NCBI RefSeq assembly: GCF_042676025.1
Contig: NZ_JBHTJP010000032.1
Location: forward strand, 1,364,001 to 1,428,000
Direction: 5' to 3'
Source of the DNA: Salinimicrobium gaetbulicola
GTDB taxonomy: Bacteria > Bacteroidota > Bacteroidia > Flavobacteriales > Flavobacteriaceae
DNA: 64,000 bases
Made by a program: the position numbers and the translations under genes. This document shows positions 27,499-35,703 of this stretch, one piece after another; positions within the stretch are counted from its first letter, which is position 1; every line of letters begins with the position of its first letter. The notes beneath the pieces are model-generated. The model had not been told where the DNA came from and did not search any database. It saw only the letters and a program-made list of their open reading frames with translations.

Positions 27499-27506
27499 TA
27501 AATTTG
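27499..27506 (+). promoter_or_regulatory. -7 element of the kinase-regulator promoter
   Basis: TAAATTTG, a full TAnnTTTG match 65 nt upstream of the ATG at 27571. There is no FNR-type box at the regulon spacing, so the pair does not appear to be part of the regulon it may control. Confidence 0.5.
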
Positions 27507-27570
27507 GCTTTTGGATTTTGAGACAGATCATAATTTTCAATACTCAAATCCATATGATCAAGATAACCTT

Positions 27571-28812
27571 ATGTTCGAAAAAACCGAAAATGTCTTTAAT
27601 ATACTCTTTGAAGCAGCTTCTGAAGGTATTATAGTAGTTGATTCATTCCAAAAGATCGTTAGCAGCAACATCGCAGCGGACGAAATGTTCGGATATAGTA
27701 AAGGCGAATTAGTAGGACAATCCCTTAATATTCTTATCCCCCGAAAGTATAAGGCGAATCACCCTTCCCACTTTAAAGACTTCATGGACCACAGTGAAAA
27801 GAGACAAATGGGTCATGGTCGCGATTTGTATGGGGTGAAAAAAGACGGAAAGGAATTTCCTGTTGAAGCCGGTTTAAATCCTTTTGAGATAAACGGAGAG
27901 CGATATGTCATGTCACTTATCATTGATATATCTATTCGTAAAGAAGCCCAGCGTCAGATAAAAGAATTAAACTCAGAGCTGGAAAGCAAGATCCAGGTCC
28001 GCACCCAGGAACTCGAGGAAAGTGTTCACAAACTTCAGAGTTTAAATAAAAATCTCGAAAAAGAGATAAAGCGCAGGAAAGAAGCTGAAAACCGAATAAA
28101 AAATGCTCTTCAGAAAGAAAAGGAATTGAATGAATTAAAGACAAAGTTCCTTTCATTGGTTTCTCATGAGTTCAAAACCCCGTTAAGCGGCATCTTAACA
28201 TCCGTAGTATTACTGGGAAAATACAAACTGGAGGAACAGCAGGAAAAAAGAGAAAAGCACTTATCTACCATCAAGAACAAGGTGCATTACCTGGATAACA
28301 TCCTCAATGACTTTCTATCTATTGAACGCCTGGAAACCGGTAAGGTTAATTATAAATTTTCGACATTCAGCTTGAGTAAATTGATAAATGAAGTTGTTTA
28401 TAATGCTAATGTCACCCTTAAATCGGGTCAGGAAATTCACTACCCAAGAAATATTGAAAATATCACCCTTCATCAGGATGAAAAAATACTGGAACTAGTG
28501 CTTTCCAATCTTATGAGCAATGCGATCAAGTATTCTCCTGAAAACACACTCATTAATTTTGAAGCCAAAACGAATGGTGAAAAGATCATATTTAAAGTAA
28601 AAGATCAGGGAATGGGAATTCCGGCTAAAGATCAAAAGCATATCTTTGAACGCTATTTTAGAGCAGAAAATGCGTTATTGAATCAGGGAACCGGGATTGG
28701 ACTTAATATTTCAAAAGTTCATCTTGAGAATCTTGGAGGAAACATAAGCTTCAATAGCGCCGAAAATGAAGGCACCGAATTTATTGTAGAACTACCTATT
28801 ATTAAAGAATGA
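27571..28812 (+). CDS. PAS-domain sensor histidine kinase, FixL-like
   Basis: 413 aa from the ATG at MFEKTENVF; a TTG 20 codons upstream is possible but out of keeping with the family. No membrane helices, so cytoplasmic. PAS domain residues 1-125, coiled coil about 130-180, HisKA with phospho-acceptor His in SLVSHEFKTPLSG near 199, and HATPase with NLMSNAIKYSP, DQGMGIP and GTGIGLNI. In the PAS domain the stretch YKANHPSHF...MGHGRDLYG places a His (about 63) and an Arg exactly 20 residues apart, as for the haem ligand His200 and the distal Arg220 of FixL. Haem binding is therefore possible but unproven. Its stop overlaps the downstream regulator by 4 nt. Confidence 0.9.
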   Translation: MFEKTENVFNILFEAASEGIIVVDSFQKIVSSNIAADEMFGYSKGELVGQSLNILIPRKYKANHPSHFKDFMDHSEKRQMGHGRDLYGVKKDGKEFPVEAGLNPFEINGERYVMSLIIDISIRKEAQRQIKELNSELESKIQVRTQELEESVHKLQSLNKNLEKEIKRRKEAENRIKNALQKEKELNELKTKFLSLVSHEFKTPLSGILTSVVLLGKYKLEEQQEKREKHLSTIKNKVHYLDNILNDFLSIERLETGKVNYKFSTFSLSKLINEVVYNANVTLKSGQEIHYPRNIENITLHQDEKILELVLSNLMSNAIKYSPENTLINFEAKTNGEKIIFKVKDQGMGIPAKDQKHIFERYFRAENALLNQGTGIGLNISKVHLENLGGNISFNSAENEGTEFIVELPIIKE

Positions 28813-29858
28813 AAAAAGTTTTATTTATAGAAGATGATACCGTGGTAAGAGAAAATACCGCTGAACTGCTTGAACTGGCAGACTACGAGGTAATCACTGC
28901 TTCTAACGGAAAATCTGGGGTAGCCATTGCAAAACAGGAAAAACCAGATATCGTGATTTGCGATATCATGATGCCCGAGATGGATGGATATGGCGTTTTA
29001 CAGGAGCTTTCTAAAGATCCTGAAACCCAGCATATCCCATTTATCTTTTTATCTGCTAAAACAGAACATAAAGACATTCGCAAGGGAATGGACCTTGGTG
29101 CCGATGATTATCTTACCAAGCCATTTGAAGAGGAGGAATTGATCAGTGCCATTGAAAGCCGTTTGGCGAAAGTCGCCATCCTTAATAAAATGCGCGACAA
29201 TAAAACTTCCGAGCCTGAAACAAATGAATCGAAGATCAACTCACTGAATGAACTTAGGGAGATGGTCAAAAATTACGAGGAACAAAATTACAAGGGCGGC
29301 GAAACTATCTATGAGGAAGGGAAACAAAGCAACCATTTCTTTTTCGTAGATAAGGGAGTTGTGAAAAGCCACCGTATGGACGAGTACGGTAAAGAGTTGA
29401 TCACATCCATTTATAAAGAAGGAGATTTCTTCGGAAATACATCATTCCACAAGCACACCCCATTTGAGGAATATGCAACTGCCATGGAAGAAACCCGGAT
29501 CTACGCGGTTTCCAAAGATGAACTCAAGGAAATTCTAATAAACAATTCCGCGATCACCCTGGAACTTATTGATGTTATGGGGAACAACATTTCGGGGATC
29601 AAAGAACAATTATTGGAAATGGCCTATGGCTCTGTTCGTAAAAAAGCGGCCAGGACAATCCTGTTATTTTCCCAAAAAATAAGAAGGCATCCTACCCAGA
29701 GTATCAGGATCTCCAGAAGTGATCTGGCCAGTGTTGCCGGGATGGCTTCAGAAACACTTATCAGGACGCTTTCTGATTTCAAAAAAGAAGGACTCTTAGA
29801 AATAGAAGGCCGAAATATCAAGCTTTTAGATGTTGAGGCGCTAAAAAGGATTAGTTAA
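28809..29858 (+). CDS. Response regulator fused to a CRP/FNR-type DNA-binding protein
   Basis: 349 aa with an unusual order: receiver domain (1-125, phospho-acceptor Asp52 in ICDIMMPEMDGYG, Lys in YLTKPF), linker, cyclic-nucleotide-binding-like beta-roll (about 150-265), and a CRP-type helix-turn-helix (about 290-349, SDLASVAGMASETLIRTLSDF). The recognition helix keeps the Glu and Arg (ETLIR) that contact TGA half-sites in CRP/FNR proteins. No FNR cysteine cluster is present. It is effectively FixJ and FixK in one chain. Overlap ATGA with the kinase gene makes them a clear two-component pair. A strong candidate to read the TGAY-N4-VTCA boxes. Confidence 0.92.
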   Translation: MKKVLFIEDDTVVRENTAELLELADYEVITASNGKSGVAIAKQEKPDIVICDIMMPEMDGYGVLQELSKDPETQHIPFIFLSAKTEHKDIRKGMDLGADDYLTKPFEEEELISAIESRLAKVAILNKMRDNKTSEPETNESKINSLNELREMVKNYEEQNYKGGETIYEEGKQSNHFFFVDKGVVKSHRMDEYGKELITSIYKEGDFFGNTSFHKHTPFEEYATAMEETRIYAVSKDELKEILINNSAITLELIDVMGNNISGIKEQLLEMAYGSVRKKAARTILLFSQKIRRHPTQSIRISRSDLASVAGMASETLIRTLSDFKKEGLLEIEGRNIKLLDVEALKRIS

Positions 29859-29891
29859 AGATCTCCTCTTTATTTAGAATGATTCAATAAC

Positions 29892-29934
29892 TGATTTTCA
29901 TCATTTTTTCCACTTTACTCTCCTCATATTTTTG
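29892..29934 (+). promoter_or_regulatory. FNR-type box plus -7 element upstream of usp (regulon site 1)
   Basis: Perfect palindrome TGAT-tttc-ATCA at 29892-29903 (centre 29897.5). The -7 element TATTTTTG ends at G29934, 36.5 bp from the centre. The predicted start site near 29939 gives an 18-nt leader. Same geometry as the other six sites. Confidence 0.75.
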
Positions 29935-29956
29935 CAGAGTAAAATAGATGTGACAG

Positions 29957-30769
29957 ATGATGAATATCCTATTGCCAACAGATTTTTCTGCGAACTCGAG
30001 AAATGCAGCGGTGTATGCACTGCAATTTTTCAAGGATACCCCATGTAGTTTTTATTTATTACATGTGGTTCCGTTTCCTGCAGAAAAATTGACCACGGGA
30101 TATATCAATATGTCTCCTGAGGTCAAGAAGAACTTCGAAGATCTTTTAACCTGGCTGGAAGCCCTGAAGACCAATCCAGATCATTCTTTTCATATTTGCT
30201 ACAAGGCCGATTACCTGATAGAAGCCGTCAGAGCCAAAGTACTAGAAAAGAACATTGACCTAATCCTAATGGGCACCAAAGGCGCAACCAACAATCAAGG
30301 GGCTGTAATTGGAAAGCATACTTCAGATGTAATGAGGAAAGTGAAATGCCCGGTAATGGCTGTTTCTGAAAATGCTACTTTCAAGCAGCATAAAGAAATC
30401 CTTTTCCCAACCGATTATAAGATCCACTACGGAAGCAGAATGCTTAGAACATTACTGAACCTTGCTTCTTTGTCTAATGCTACTGTTAAGATCCTTGAGA
30501 TCTTCGGATCTGAAAAAGAACCTTCCGAAGAACAAATGGAGAACAGGGAGTTTTTACAGGATTCCTTTTCACCAAAGGTCCCGATACATCAGACCTACTA
30601 CAGCACAAAAGATCATAACCCCAAAAAGATTTTTGTTTCAAACAGAAATGTTGACATGATCGTCCTGGCGGCGAAGAATCTCAATCTTTGCCAAAAGTTT
30701 TTACAGAACGATCAGGATGACAACATCCCATTCATTAACCAGCTTCCACTACTGGTTTTACATGGATAG
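29957..30769 (+). CDS. Tandem universal stress protein under FNR-type control
   Basis: 270 aa. The first Usp domain (NILLPTDFSANSRNAAVYAL start; ILMGTKGATNNQGAVIGKHT loop near 108) is well kept. The second domain (about 140-270) is shorter and lacks the Gly-rich ATP loop, ending VLAAKNLNLCQKF. The first ATG (29957) or the next codon (29960) can serve as start. It follows the kinase-regulator pair but has its own FNR-box promoter 18 nt upstream. Anaerobically induced universal stress proteins are common beside denitrification and cbb3 genes; the molecular role is not known. Confidence 0.85.
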   Translation: MMNILLPTDFSANSRNAAVYALQFFKDTPCSFYLLHVVPFPAEKLTTGYINMSPEVKKNFEDLLTWLEALKTNPDHSFHICYKADYLIEAVRAKVLEKNIDLILMGTKGATNNQGAVIGKHTSDVMRKVKCPVMAVSENATFKQHKEILFPTDYKIHYGSRMLRTLLNLASLSNATVKILEIFGSEKEPSEEQMENREFLQDSFSPKVPIHQTYYSTKDHNPKKIFVSNRNVDMIVLAAKNLNLCQKFLQNDQDDNIPFINQLPLLVLHG

Positions 30770-30804
30770 ACTTTTTATTTAGTTATTACTTTTTTTAATC
30801 GCGA

Positions 30805-30838
30805 AACAGCACCCCTAAAAAGGTGCTGTTTTTTTTTA
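30805..30838 (+). terminator. Intrinsic terminator after usp
   Basis: 9-bp stem AACAGCACC/GGTGCTGTT with an 8-nt loop and an eight-T run, 35 nt after the usp stop. It separates usp from ric. Confidence 0.88.
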
Positions 30839-30847
30839 GAATTAATC

Positions 30848-30861
30848 GGACAAAAATATCC
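30848..30861 (+). promoter_or_regulatory. GGA-N8-TCC palindrome upstream of ric (second operator candidate)
   Basis: GGACAAAAATATCC (with flanking C/G pairs, CGGA...TCCG), centred 18 bp upstream of the FNR-type box centre. Near-identical elements occur at 57202 and 62469. The motif is observed; the binding protein is unknown. Confidence 0.45.
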
Positions 30862-30863
30862 GT

Positions 30864-30909
30864 TTATGACTTCACTCATAACACACCTTTCTTTATTCAA
30901 TGAATTTTG
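30864..30909 (+). promoter_or_regulatory. FNR-type box plus -7 element upstream of ric (regulon site 2)
   Basis: Perfect inverted repeat TTATGA-cttcac-TCATAA at 30864-30881 (centre 30872.5). The -7 element GAATTTTG ends at G30909, again 36.5 bp away. Predicted start near 30914, giving a leader of about 42 nt to ric. Confidence 0.78.
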
Positions 30910-30955
30910 TTCCAACGATTTAATAAACCTATTAAGAACAAATAAAAATAAGATC

Positions 30956-31681
30956 ATGGAGAATTTAGAATCAAGAACAGTTGCTGAGTTGGTCACCGAA
31001 AACATTAAGACCGCACACGTCTTCAAAAAGTACGGAATTGATTTTTGCTGCGGAGGCGGGATCAGCATCGAAAAAGCCTGTAAAAAAGCCAATGTGGACT
31101 TAGAAATACTTAAACAGGACCTTTTAAACACTAAGAACGAGATCACCAGAGCAACAAACTATAATTCCTGGAAACTGGATTTTCTTACAGATCATATTAT
31201 CAATGTTCACCATACTTATGTAGAGGAAAATATCCCTTTACTTCTTCAATATGCAAATCGCGTGGCCGAAGTCCACGGTCATCATTATACCGAGTTACTG
31301 GAGATCAAGGAACTTGTTCATCACATTGCCGGGGAATTGAGCTCACATCTTAAAAAGGAAGAATTAATTCTGTTCCCTTTCATTAAAAAGATGGTCGCTG
31401 CAAAAGAAAACGGAAGCGAACTTCCCGAGGCACATTTTGGAACCACAGCAAATCCAATTAAGATGATGGAGGAAGAACATGAAGATGCCGGAGAAGCTTT
31501 AAGAAAGATCGCTTCGCTTAGCAATGGTTTTACTCCTCCCGAAAGTGCTTGTAACACCTACCGGGCTTTCTACGCGAAACTGGATGAGTTTGAGCAGGAC
31601 CTTCATCAGCATATCCATCTTGAAAACAACATCTTATTCCCAAAATGCCTGGAATTGGAGAAAGAACTTAGAAATCAATAA
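30956..31681 (+). CDS. ric: Iron-sulfur cluster repair di-iron protein Ric/ScdA/YtfE
   Basis: 241 aa from the ATG at MENLESRTVAEL; the longer frame from 30866 would start inside the FNR box and is rejected. The N-terminal ScdA_N domain has YGIDFCCGGG (about 24-33). The hemerythrin-like domain (about 75-235) supplies the di-iron His and Glu ligands: LTDHIINVHHTY, EVHGHHYTE, ELSSHLKKEE, EEEHEDAGE and DLHQHIHLENN. It repairs Fe-S clusters damaged by NO and oxidants in the cytoplasm. It lies immediately upstream of the NO reductase and under an FNR-type promoter, so its link to NO is strongly supported by context. Confidence 0.94.
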   Translation: MENLESRTVAELVTENIKTAHVFKKYGIDFCCGGGISIEKACKKANVDLEILKQDLLNTKNEITRATNYNSWKLDFLTDHIINVHHTYVEENIPLLLQYANRVAEVHGHHYTELLEIKELVHHIAGELSSHLKKEELILFPFIKKMVAAKENGSELPEAHFGTTANPIKMMEEEHEDAGEALRKIASLSNGFTPPESACNTYRAFYAKLDEFEQDLHQHIHLENNILFPKCLELEKELRNQ

Positions 31682-31712
31682 TCACCACTTATACTAATCA
31701 ATTCTCAATAAA

Positions 31713-31791
31713 AGAAAGCTGCCTGAAAAAGCACACAAATTGTCAATAAAATTTTAGGTTTTAGGGACCTTGACAATTCCGGCAGCTTTCT
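31713..31791 (+). promoter_or_regulatory. Nested inverted repeat in the ric-norB intergenic region
   Basis: Outer 11-bp arms AGAAAGCTGCC (31713-31723) and GGCAGCTTTCT (31781-31791) enclose inner 8-bp arms ATTGTCAA (31739-31746) and TTGACAAT (31770-31777). The right junction is only 3 nt, the left 15 nt. There is no T-run after the outer arm, so it is not a typical terminator. It could be an RNA processing or stability element between ric and norB, or the inner repeat could be a protein site. No FNR-type box or TAnnTTTG element was found here. Confidence 0.55.
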
Positions 31792-31808
31792 TAAATACAC
31801 CAACACTT

Positions 31809-34097
31809 ATGACTAAAGAAAAAAAGTTATGGATCACCTTTTTGATGGTGATGACCGTATCATTTGCCGTTTTGGGTTATTATGGATTTGAGATCTATCA
31901 AAAAGCCCCTCCAAGACCTACTAATATCACAACCTCCGATGGCGAGGTGATCATAAATGGCCAGGACATACTTGATGGCCAGAACGTATGGCAAAGCATG
32001 GGAGGACAGGAAGTAGGATCAATCTGGGGACACGGTGCCTATCAAGCTCCCGACTGGACCGCAGACTGGCTTCACCGTGAATCTATTTATATTCTGAACC
32101 AGTGGTCTGAAGCAGAATTTGGAGAGCCATATGAAACTTTAAGCAGTGAAAAACAGGCCGGATTGGAAAGAAGACTGCAGGAGGAACTTCGGAATAACAC
32201 TTACGATGAAGCTGAAGGAATTATTACGGTTTCTCCTTTAAGGGCCGAAGCTATTGAATACCTTCACTCCTACTACAAAGGCCTGTTCATGGACGACCCT
32301 GAACTAGCAGAATTACGTAATTTCTACGCGATCCCAAAAAACGCTATTAAGGATGAGGCCAGAATGCGTCAAATGACCAGCTTCTTCTTTTGGGCATCCT
32401 GGGCCACAGTGACCGAAAGACCGGGAAGCGATGTGACCTATACTCATAACTGGCCACCTGAGGATCTGGTAGGCAACAAACCAACCGGAGATCTCTTGAT
32501 CTGGACCGGATTCAGTATTATATTATTGCTCCTCGGGATTGGAATAATGGTATTCTACCACGCTAAAATGAAGGAAGAGGAATCTCCAGAATTACCTGTA
32601 GAAGACCCGTTAATGCGTCAGATCATCACACCGTCCATGCTGGCGGTCAAAAAATACCTATGGGTAGTAAGTTTATTGATCCTGATTCAGGTCACGTTTG
32701 GAGTAGTTACTGCCCATTACGGAGTTGAAGGGGACGGTTTTTACGGATTGGACCTGGCTAAGATCCTACCCTATTCCATCTCCAGAACCTGGCACGTACA
32801 ACTGGGAATACTTTGGATAGCCACTGCCTGGCTGGCAACAGGACTTTATATAGCGCCGGCAGTTTCAGGAAAGGATCCAAAATTCCAGAAACTGGGAGTG
32901 AACTTCTTATTCATTTGTTTATTGATCATCGTTGCAGGTTCAATGGCCGGACAATGGATGGGAGTAATGCAAAAATTAGGATTGGTAGAGAACTTCTGGT
33001 TCGGACACCAGGGATATGAATATGTTGATCTCGGCCGTTTCTGGCAGATCTTCCTTTTAGTGGGATTATTCCTGTGGCTTGCATTAATGGTAAGACCGCT
33101 TCTTCCTGTACTTCGGAAAAAGACATCTGAAAGAAATCTTTTACTGATGTTCCTGGTTTCTTCCGCAGCCATCGCACTGTTTTACGCGGCCGGTTTAATG
33201 TGGGGAAGACAGACTAACCTGGCGATCGCCGAATACTGGCGCTGGTGGGTTGTTCACCTGTGGGTAGAAGGCTTCTTTGAAGTATTCGCAACCGTAGTAG
33301 GTGCCTTCCTCTTCGTGAGACTAGGATTACTCCGCACAAAAACTGCTACTTTGAACGTTTTACTGGCCACCGTGATCTTCCTGTCGGGAGGTATCTTAGG
33401 AACCTTCCATCACCTCTACTTCAGCGGAACACCAACCGCGGTTATGGCACTTGGAGCAACCTTCAGTGCTTTGGAAGTAGTTCCTCTGGTACTGATTGGT
33501 ATCGAAGCCTATGAAAATTACAAATTAAGTAAGGTCACCAAATGGATACAGGATTATAAATGGCCTATTTACTGCCTGGTCGCAGTGGCTTTCTGGAACT
33601 TCCTGGGTGCAGGTATCTTCGGCTTCATTATTAACCCTCCAATCGCGCTTTATTACATGCAAGGATTGAACACCACTGCCGTACACGCCCACACTGCCCT
33701 TTTCGGAGTGTATGGAATGCTGGGAATTGGCTTGATGATGTTCGTTCTGCGAAGCATGTACCGCAAGCAGATCTGGAATGAAAAACTATTGAAATTCTCC
33801 TTCTGGTCCATAAACATTGGTTTGATTCTCATGGTAGTATTGAGTGTATTGCCAATTGGACTGTTACAGACCGTTGCCAGCGTTAATGAAGGTATGTGGT
33901 ATGCCCGTTCAGCTGAATTCATGCAGCAACCGGGCATGGACACCCTTCGCTGGCTGCGTGCTGTGGGAGACACCATCTTCGCCATAGGCCTTGTCACTTT
34001 CGTATGGTTCGTATTCTCGCTTAATAGCAAGAAAAAAGACCAGACTGAAATAGAGGCCATTGCAGAAGAAGAAAAGGTTCTGGAAGAAGTGGAGTAA
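31809..34097 (+). CDS. norB: Quinol-dependent nitric oxide reductase (qNOR)
   Basis: 762 aa from the ATG at MTKEKKLWITF; an upstream TTG at 31770 lies inside the inverted repeat and is unlikely. It reduces 2 NO to N2O in the inner membrane. One N-terminal helix is followed by a periplasmic cytochrome-c-like domain without haem Cys (GGQEVGSIWGHGAYQAPDW, about 65-83), which marks the quinol-type enzyme. About 12 further helices form the NorB core, with haem/FeB ligands in LWVEGFFEVFATV, FHHLYFSGTP and HAHTALFGVYG. It sits 127 nt downstream of ric. No norC-type cytochrome gene is nearby, consistent with qNOR. Confidence 0.95.
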   Translation: MTKEKKLWITFLMVMTVSFAVLGYYGFEIYQKAPPRPTNITTSDGEVIINGQDILDGQNVWQSMGGQEVGSIWGHGAYQAPDWTADWLHRESIYILNQWSEAEFGEPYETLSSEKQAGLERRLQEELRNNTYDEAEGIITVSPLRAEAIEYLHSYYKGLFMDDPELAELRNFYAIPKNAIKDEARMRQMTSFFFWASWATVTERPGSDVTYTHNWPPEDLVGNKPTGDLLIWTGFSIILLLLGIGIMVFYHAKMKEEESPELPVEDPLMRQIITPSMLAVKKYLWVVSLLILIQVTFGVVTAHYGVEGDGFYGLDLAKILPYSISRTWHVQLGILWIATAWLATGLYIAPAVSGKDPKFQKLGVNFLFICLLIIVAGSMAGQWMGVMQKLGLVENFWFGHQGYEYVDLGRFWQIFLLVGLFLWLALMVRPLLPVLRKKTSERNLLLMFLVSSAAIALFYAAGLMWGRQTNLAIAEYWRWWVVHLWVEGFFEVFATVVGAFLFVRLGLLRTKTATLNVLLATVIFLSGGILGTFHHLYFSGTPTAVMALGATFSALEVVPLVLIGIEAYENYKLSKVTKWIQDYKWPIYCLVAVAFWNFLGAGIFGFIINPPIALYYMQGLNTTAVHAHTALFGVYGMLGIGLMMFVLRSMYRKQIWNEKLLKFSFWSINIGLILMVVLSVLPIGLLQTVASVNEGMWYARSAEFMQQPGMDTLRWLRAVGDTIFAIGLVTFVWFVFSLNSKKKDQTEIEAIAEEEKVLEEVE

Positions 34098-34138
34098 AAT
34101 CCTATGAGAAATACTTACAGCTAATTAGTTTCAAAAAT

Positions 34139-34172
34139 GAGGGGAGAACAATTTCTCCCCTCTTATTTTTTA
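34139..34172 (+). terminator. Intrinsic terminator after norB
   Basis: Perfect 10-bp stem GAGGGGAGAA/TTCTCCCCTC with a 4-nt loop, then TTATTTTTT. It ends only 12 nt before the next ATG (34185), so that gene depends on read-through or on a promoter overlapping the hairpin. Confidence 0.82.
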
Positions 34173-34184
34173 TATTTTTAAGCC

Positions 34185-35387
34185 ATGATAGATTTGAAAA
34201 AGCACACCAATATTGCACTTGGATATTTCCTGCTGGCAGGTCTGCTCGGGATATTTCTCAGGTCCTTTTTTGTGACCTCCATTCCCGCGAACTTCAGGCA
34301 TGTGGTGCACGCGCATTCTCACATCGCATTGTTAGGATGGGTTTATCTAGGATTGAACACCCTTATCTATAAAATGTATTTTTCCGAAACAGACCAAGGG
34401 AAAACCTACAGAAGAATATTTTGGTTCACCCAGGTTACCTTGTTGGGAATGCTGTTTACTTTCCCATTTACCGGATACGCTGCGCTTTCGATCACCTTTT
34501 CAACCCTGTTCCTATTCGCTTCTTACCTGTTCACCTGGTTTGCGCTGAAAAAAACACCCTTAGCTTACAAAAGAACCTACTCTTTCAAATGCATCAAAGC
34601 CTCCTTATGGTACCTGGTATTTTCAAGCATCGGCCCATGGGCGCTGGGAGGGATCATGGCGACCTTAGGAAAAACCTCTATCTGGTATAAAATGGCTATT
34701 TACTTTTACCTGCATTTCCAGTATAACGGTTGGTTCCTGTTAGCCCTCTGCGGAATCTTCCTGTATTTTTTAGAAAGGAAAGATCTGCAGCTGTCTAAAA
34801 GATCATTTCAAAACTTTTTCAAACTTCTGAATGCCGCGGTCATTCTCAGCTTTTTCTTATCGGTCCTCTGGGTAGAACCGCACTGGATCTATTACGTTTT
34901 GGGAGCAATTGGTGCCGGTCTTCAAATCTGGGCTTTTGTTGTTTTCTTCAGAATGATCAAACCTTTCTGGAAGGAAGCCGTTCCGGATTTCTCCCCCTTT
35001 GTGAAATTCCTATTGAAACTAGTCGGAATTACCCTTGTTGTAAAATTGCTGATGCAATTATTTTCTGCCCATCCTTACTTCGCAGAGATCGCCTTCATGT
35101 ATAAGGACCTTGTGATAGGGTATCTTCACTGGGTTTTTTTAGGAATGGTTAGTATCGCACTTTTTGCTTTTCTAAAAGCAGCAAACCTGCTGAAGTTTTC
35201 TAAACCTGATTTCTGGATCTACCTGGCAGGATTTATTTTATCTGAAGCGCTCATTTTTTATAAAGGTGTTTCAATTTGGCTGGAATTACCCTTCTTTAAT
35301 GACTACTTCAAAGTTCTACTGACCGTAAGTTCTTTATTGCCCTTATCTATAGGGTTAATGCTCGCGCGAAACCTCCGAAAAATTTAG
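34185..35387 (+). CDS. Polytopic membrane protein of the NO-reductase cluster
   Basis: 400 aa, about 11-12 transmembrane helices. Helix 2 begins with an unusual His cluster, HVVHAHSHIALLGWVYLG (about 41-58), like the haem-ligand helices of haem-copper oxidases and NnrS proteins. Another conserved-looking His is in GYLHWVFLGM near 315. I do not recognise a named family with confidence; NnrS-like or CcoN-like haem membrane proteins are the best guesses. The position right after norB and before a small membrane protein and YceI suggests a role in NO or nitrite metabolism. It starts 12 nt after the norB terminator. Confidence 0.75.
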   Translation: MIDLKKHTNIALGYFLLAGLLGIFLRSFFVTSIPANFRHVVHAHSHIALLGWVYLGLNTLIYKMYFSETDQGKTYRRIFWFTQVTLLGMLFTFPFTGYAALSITFSTLFLFASYLFTWFALKKTPLAYKRTYSFKCIKASLWYLVFSSIGPWALGGIMATLGKTSIWYKMAIYFYLHFQYNGWFLLALCGIFLYFLERKDLQLSKRSFQNFFKLLNAAVILSFFLSVLWVEPHWIYYVLGAIGAGLQIWAFVVFFRMIKPFWKEAVPDFSPFVKFLLKLVGITLVVKLLMQLFSAHPYFAEIAFMYKDLVIGYLHWVFLGMVSIALFAFLKAANLLKFSKPDFWIYLAGFILSEALIFYKGVSIWLELPFFNDYFKVLLTVSSLLPLSIGLMLARNLRKI

Positions 35388-35454
35388 CAAGGCTTTATCC
35401 CCGATTTATCAATCTGTTAACGGAGATAACGCCTCATGTTTGGTAACTTTTAGC

Positions 35455-35676
35455 ATGAGACTTTCTGTTAGCTTTTGCATTGTTGTAACTACCTTGCTGT
35501 TGGTGGCAGTCGCTGTCATGGTCTTTTACAGTATGAGATTTGATTTAATTCTCTATACCGTTCTTTTCGGACAGGCCTGGTGGATCTTCACCGTTTTTCG
35601 GGTCTTGAGCGACAAATACACTACAGACAAGACCTTTGACGATTGGTATGAAGATCACCCTATAGGAAGAGAATAA
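35455..35676 (+). CDS. Small membrane protein of the NO-reductase cluster
   Basis: 73 aa from the ATG at MRLSVSFCIVV; a TTG five codons earlier is the alternative. Two hydrophobic segments (about 4-25 and 33-53) precede a charged, conserved-looking tail (DKTFDDWYEDHPIGRE). Unknown function. It follows the polytopic membrane protein (67 nt) and precedes YceI (27 nt), so it is probably transcribed with them. Confidence 0.6.
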   Translation: MRLSVSFCIVVTTLLLVAVAVMVFYSMRFDLILYTVLFGQAWWIFTVFRVLSDKYTTDKTFDDWYEDHPIGRE

Positions 35677-35703
35677 TCAGAAACTCAAATGTCCTCGTGA
35701 AAC

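Noticed and set aside
35400..35442. Possible FNR-type box before the small membrane protein at 35455
   Set aside because: CATGTTTG is at the right distance from a TCA half-site, but the TGA half is missing (CCC).
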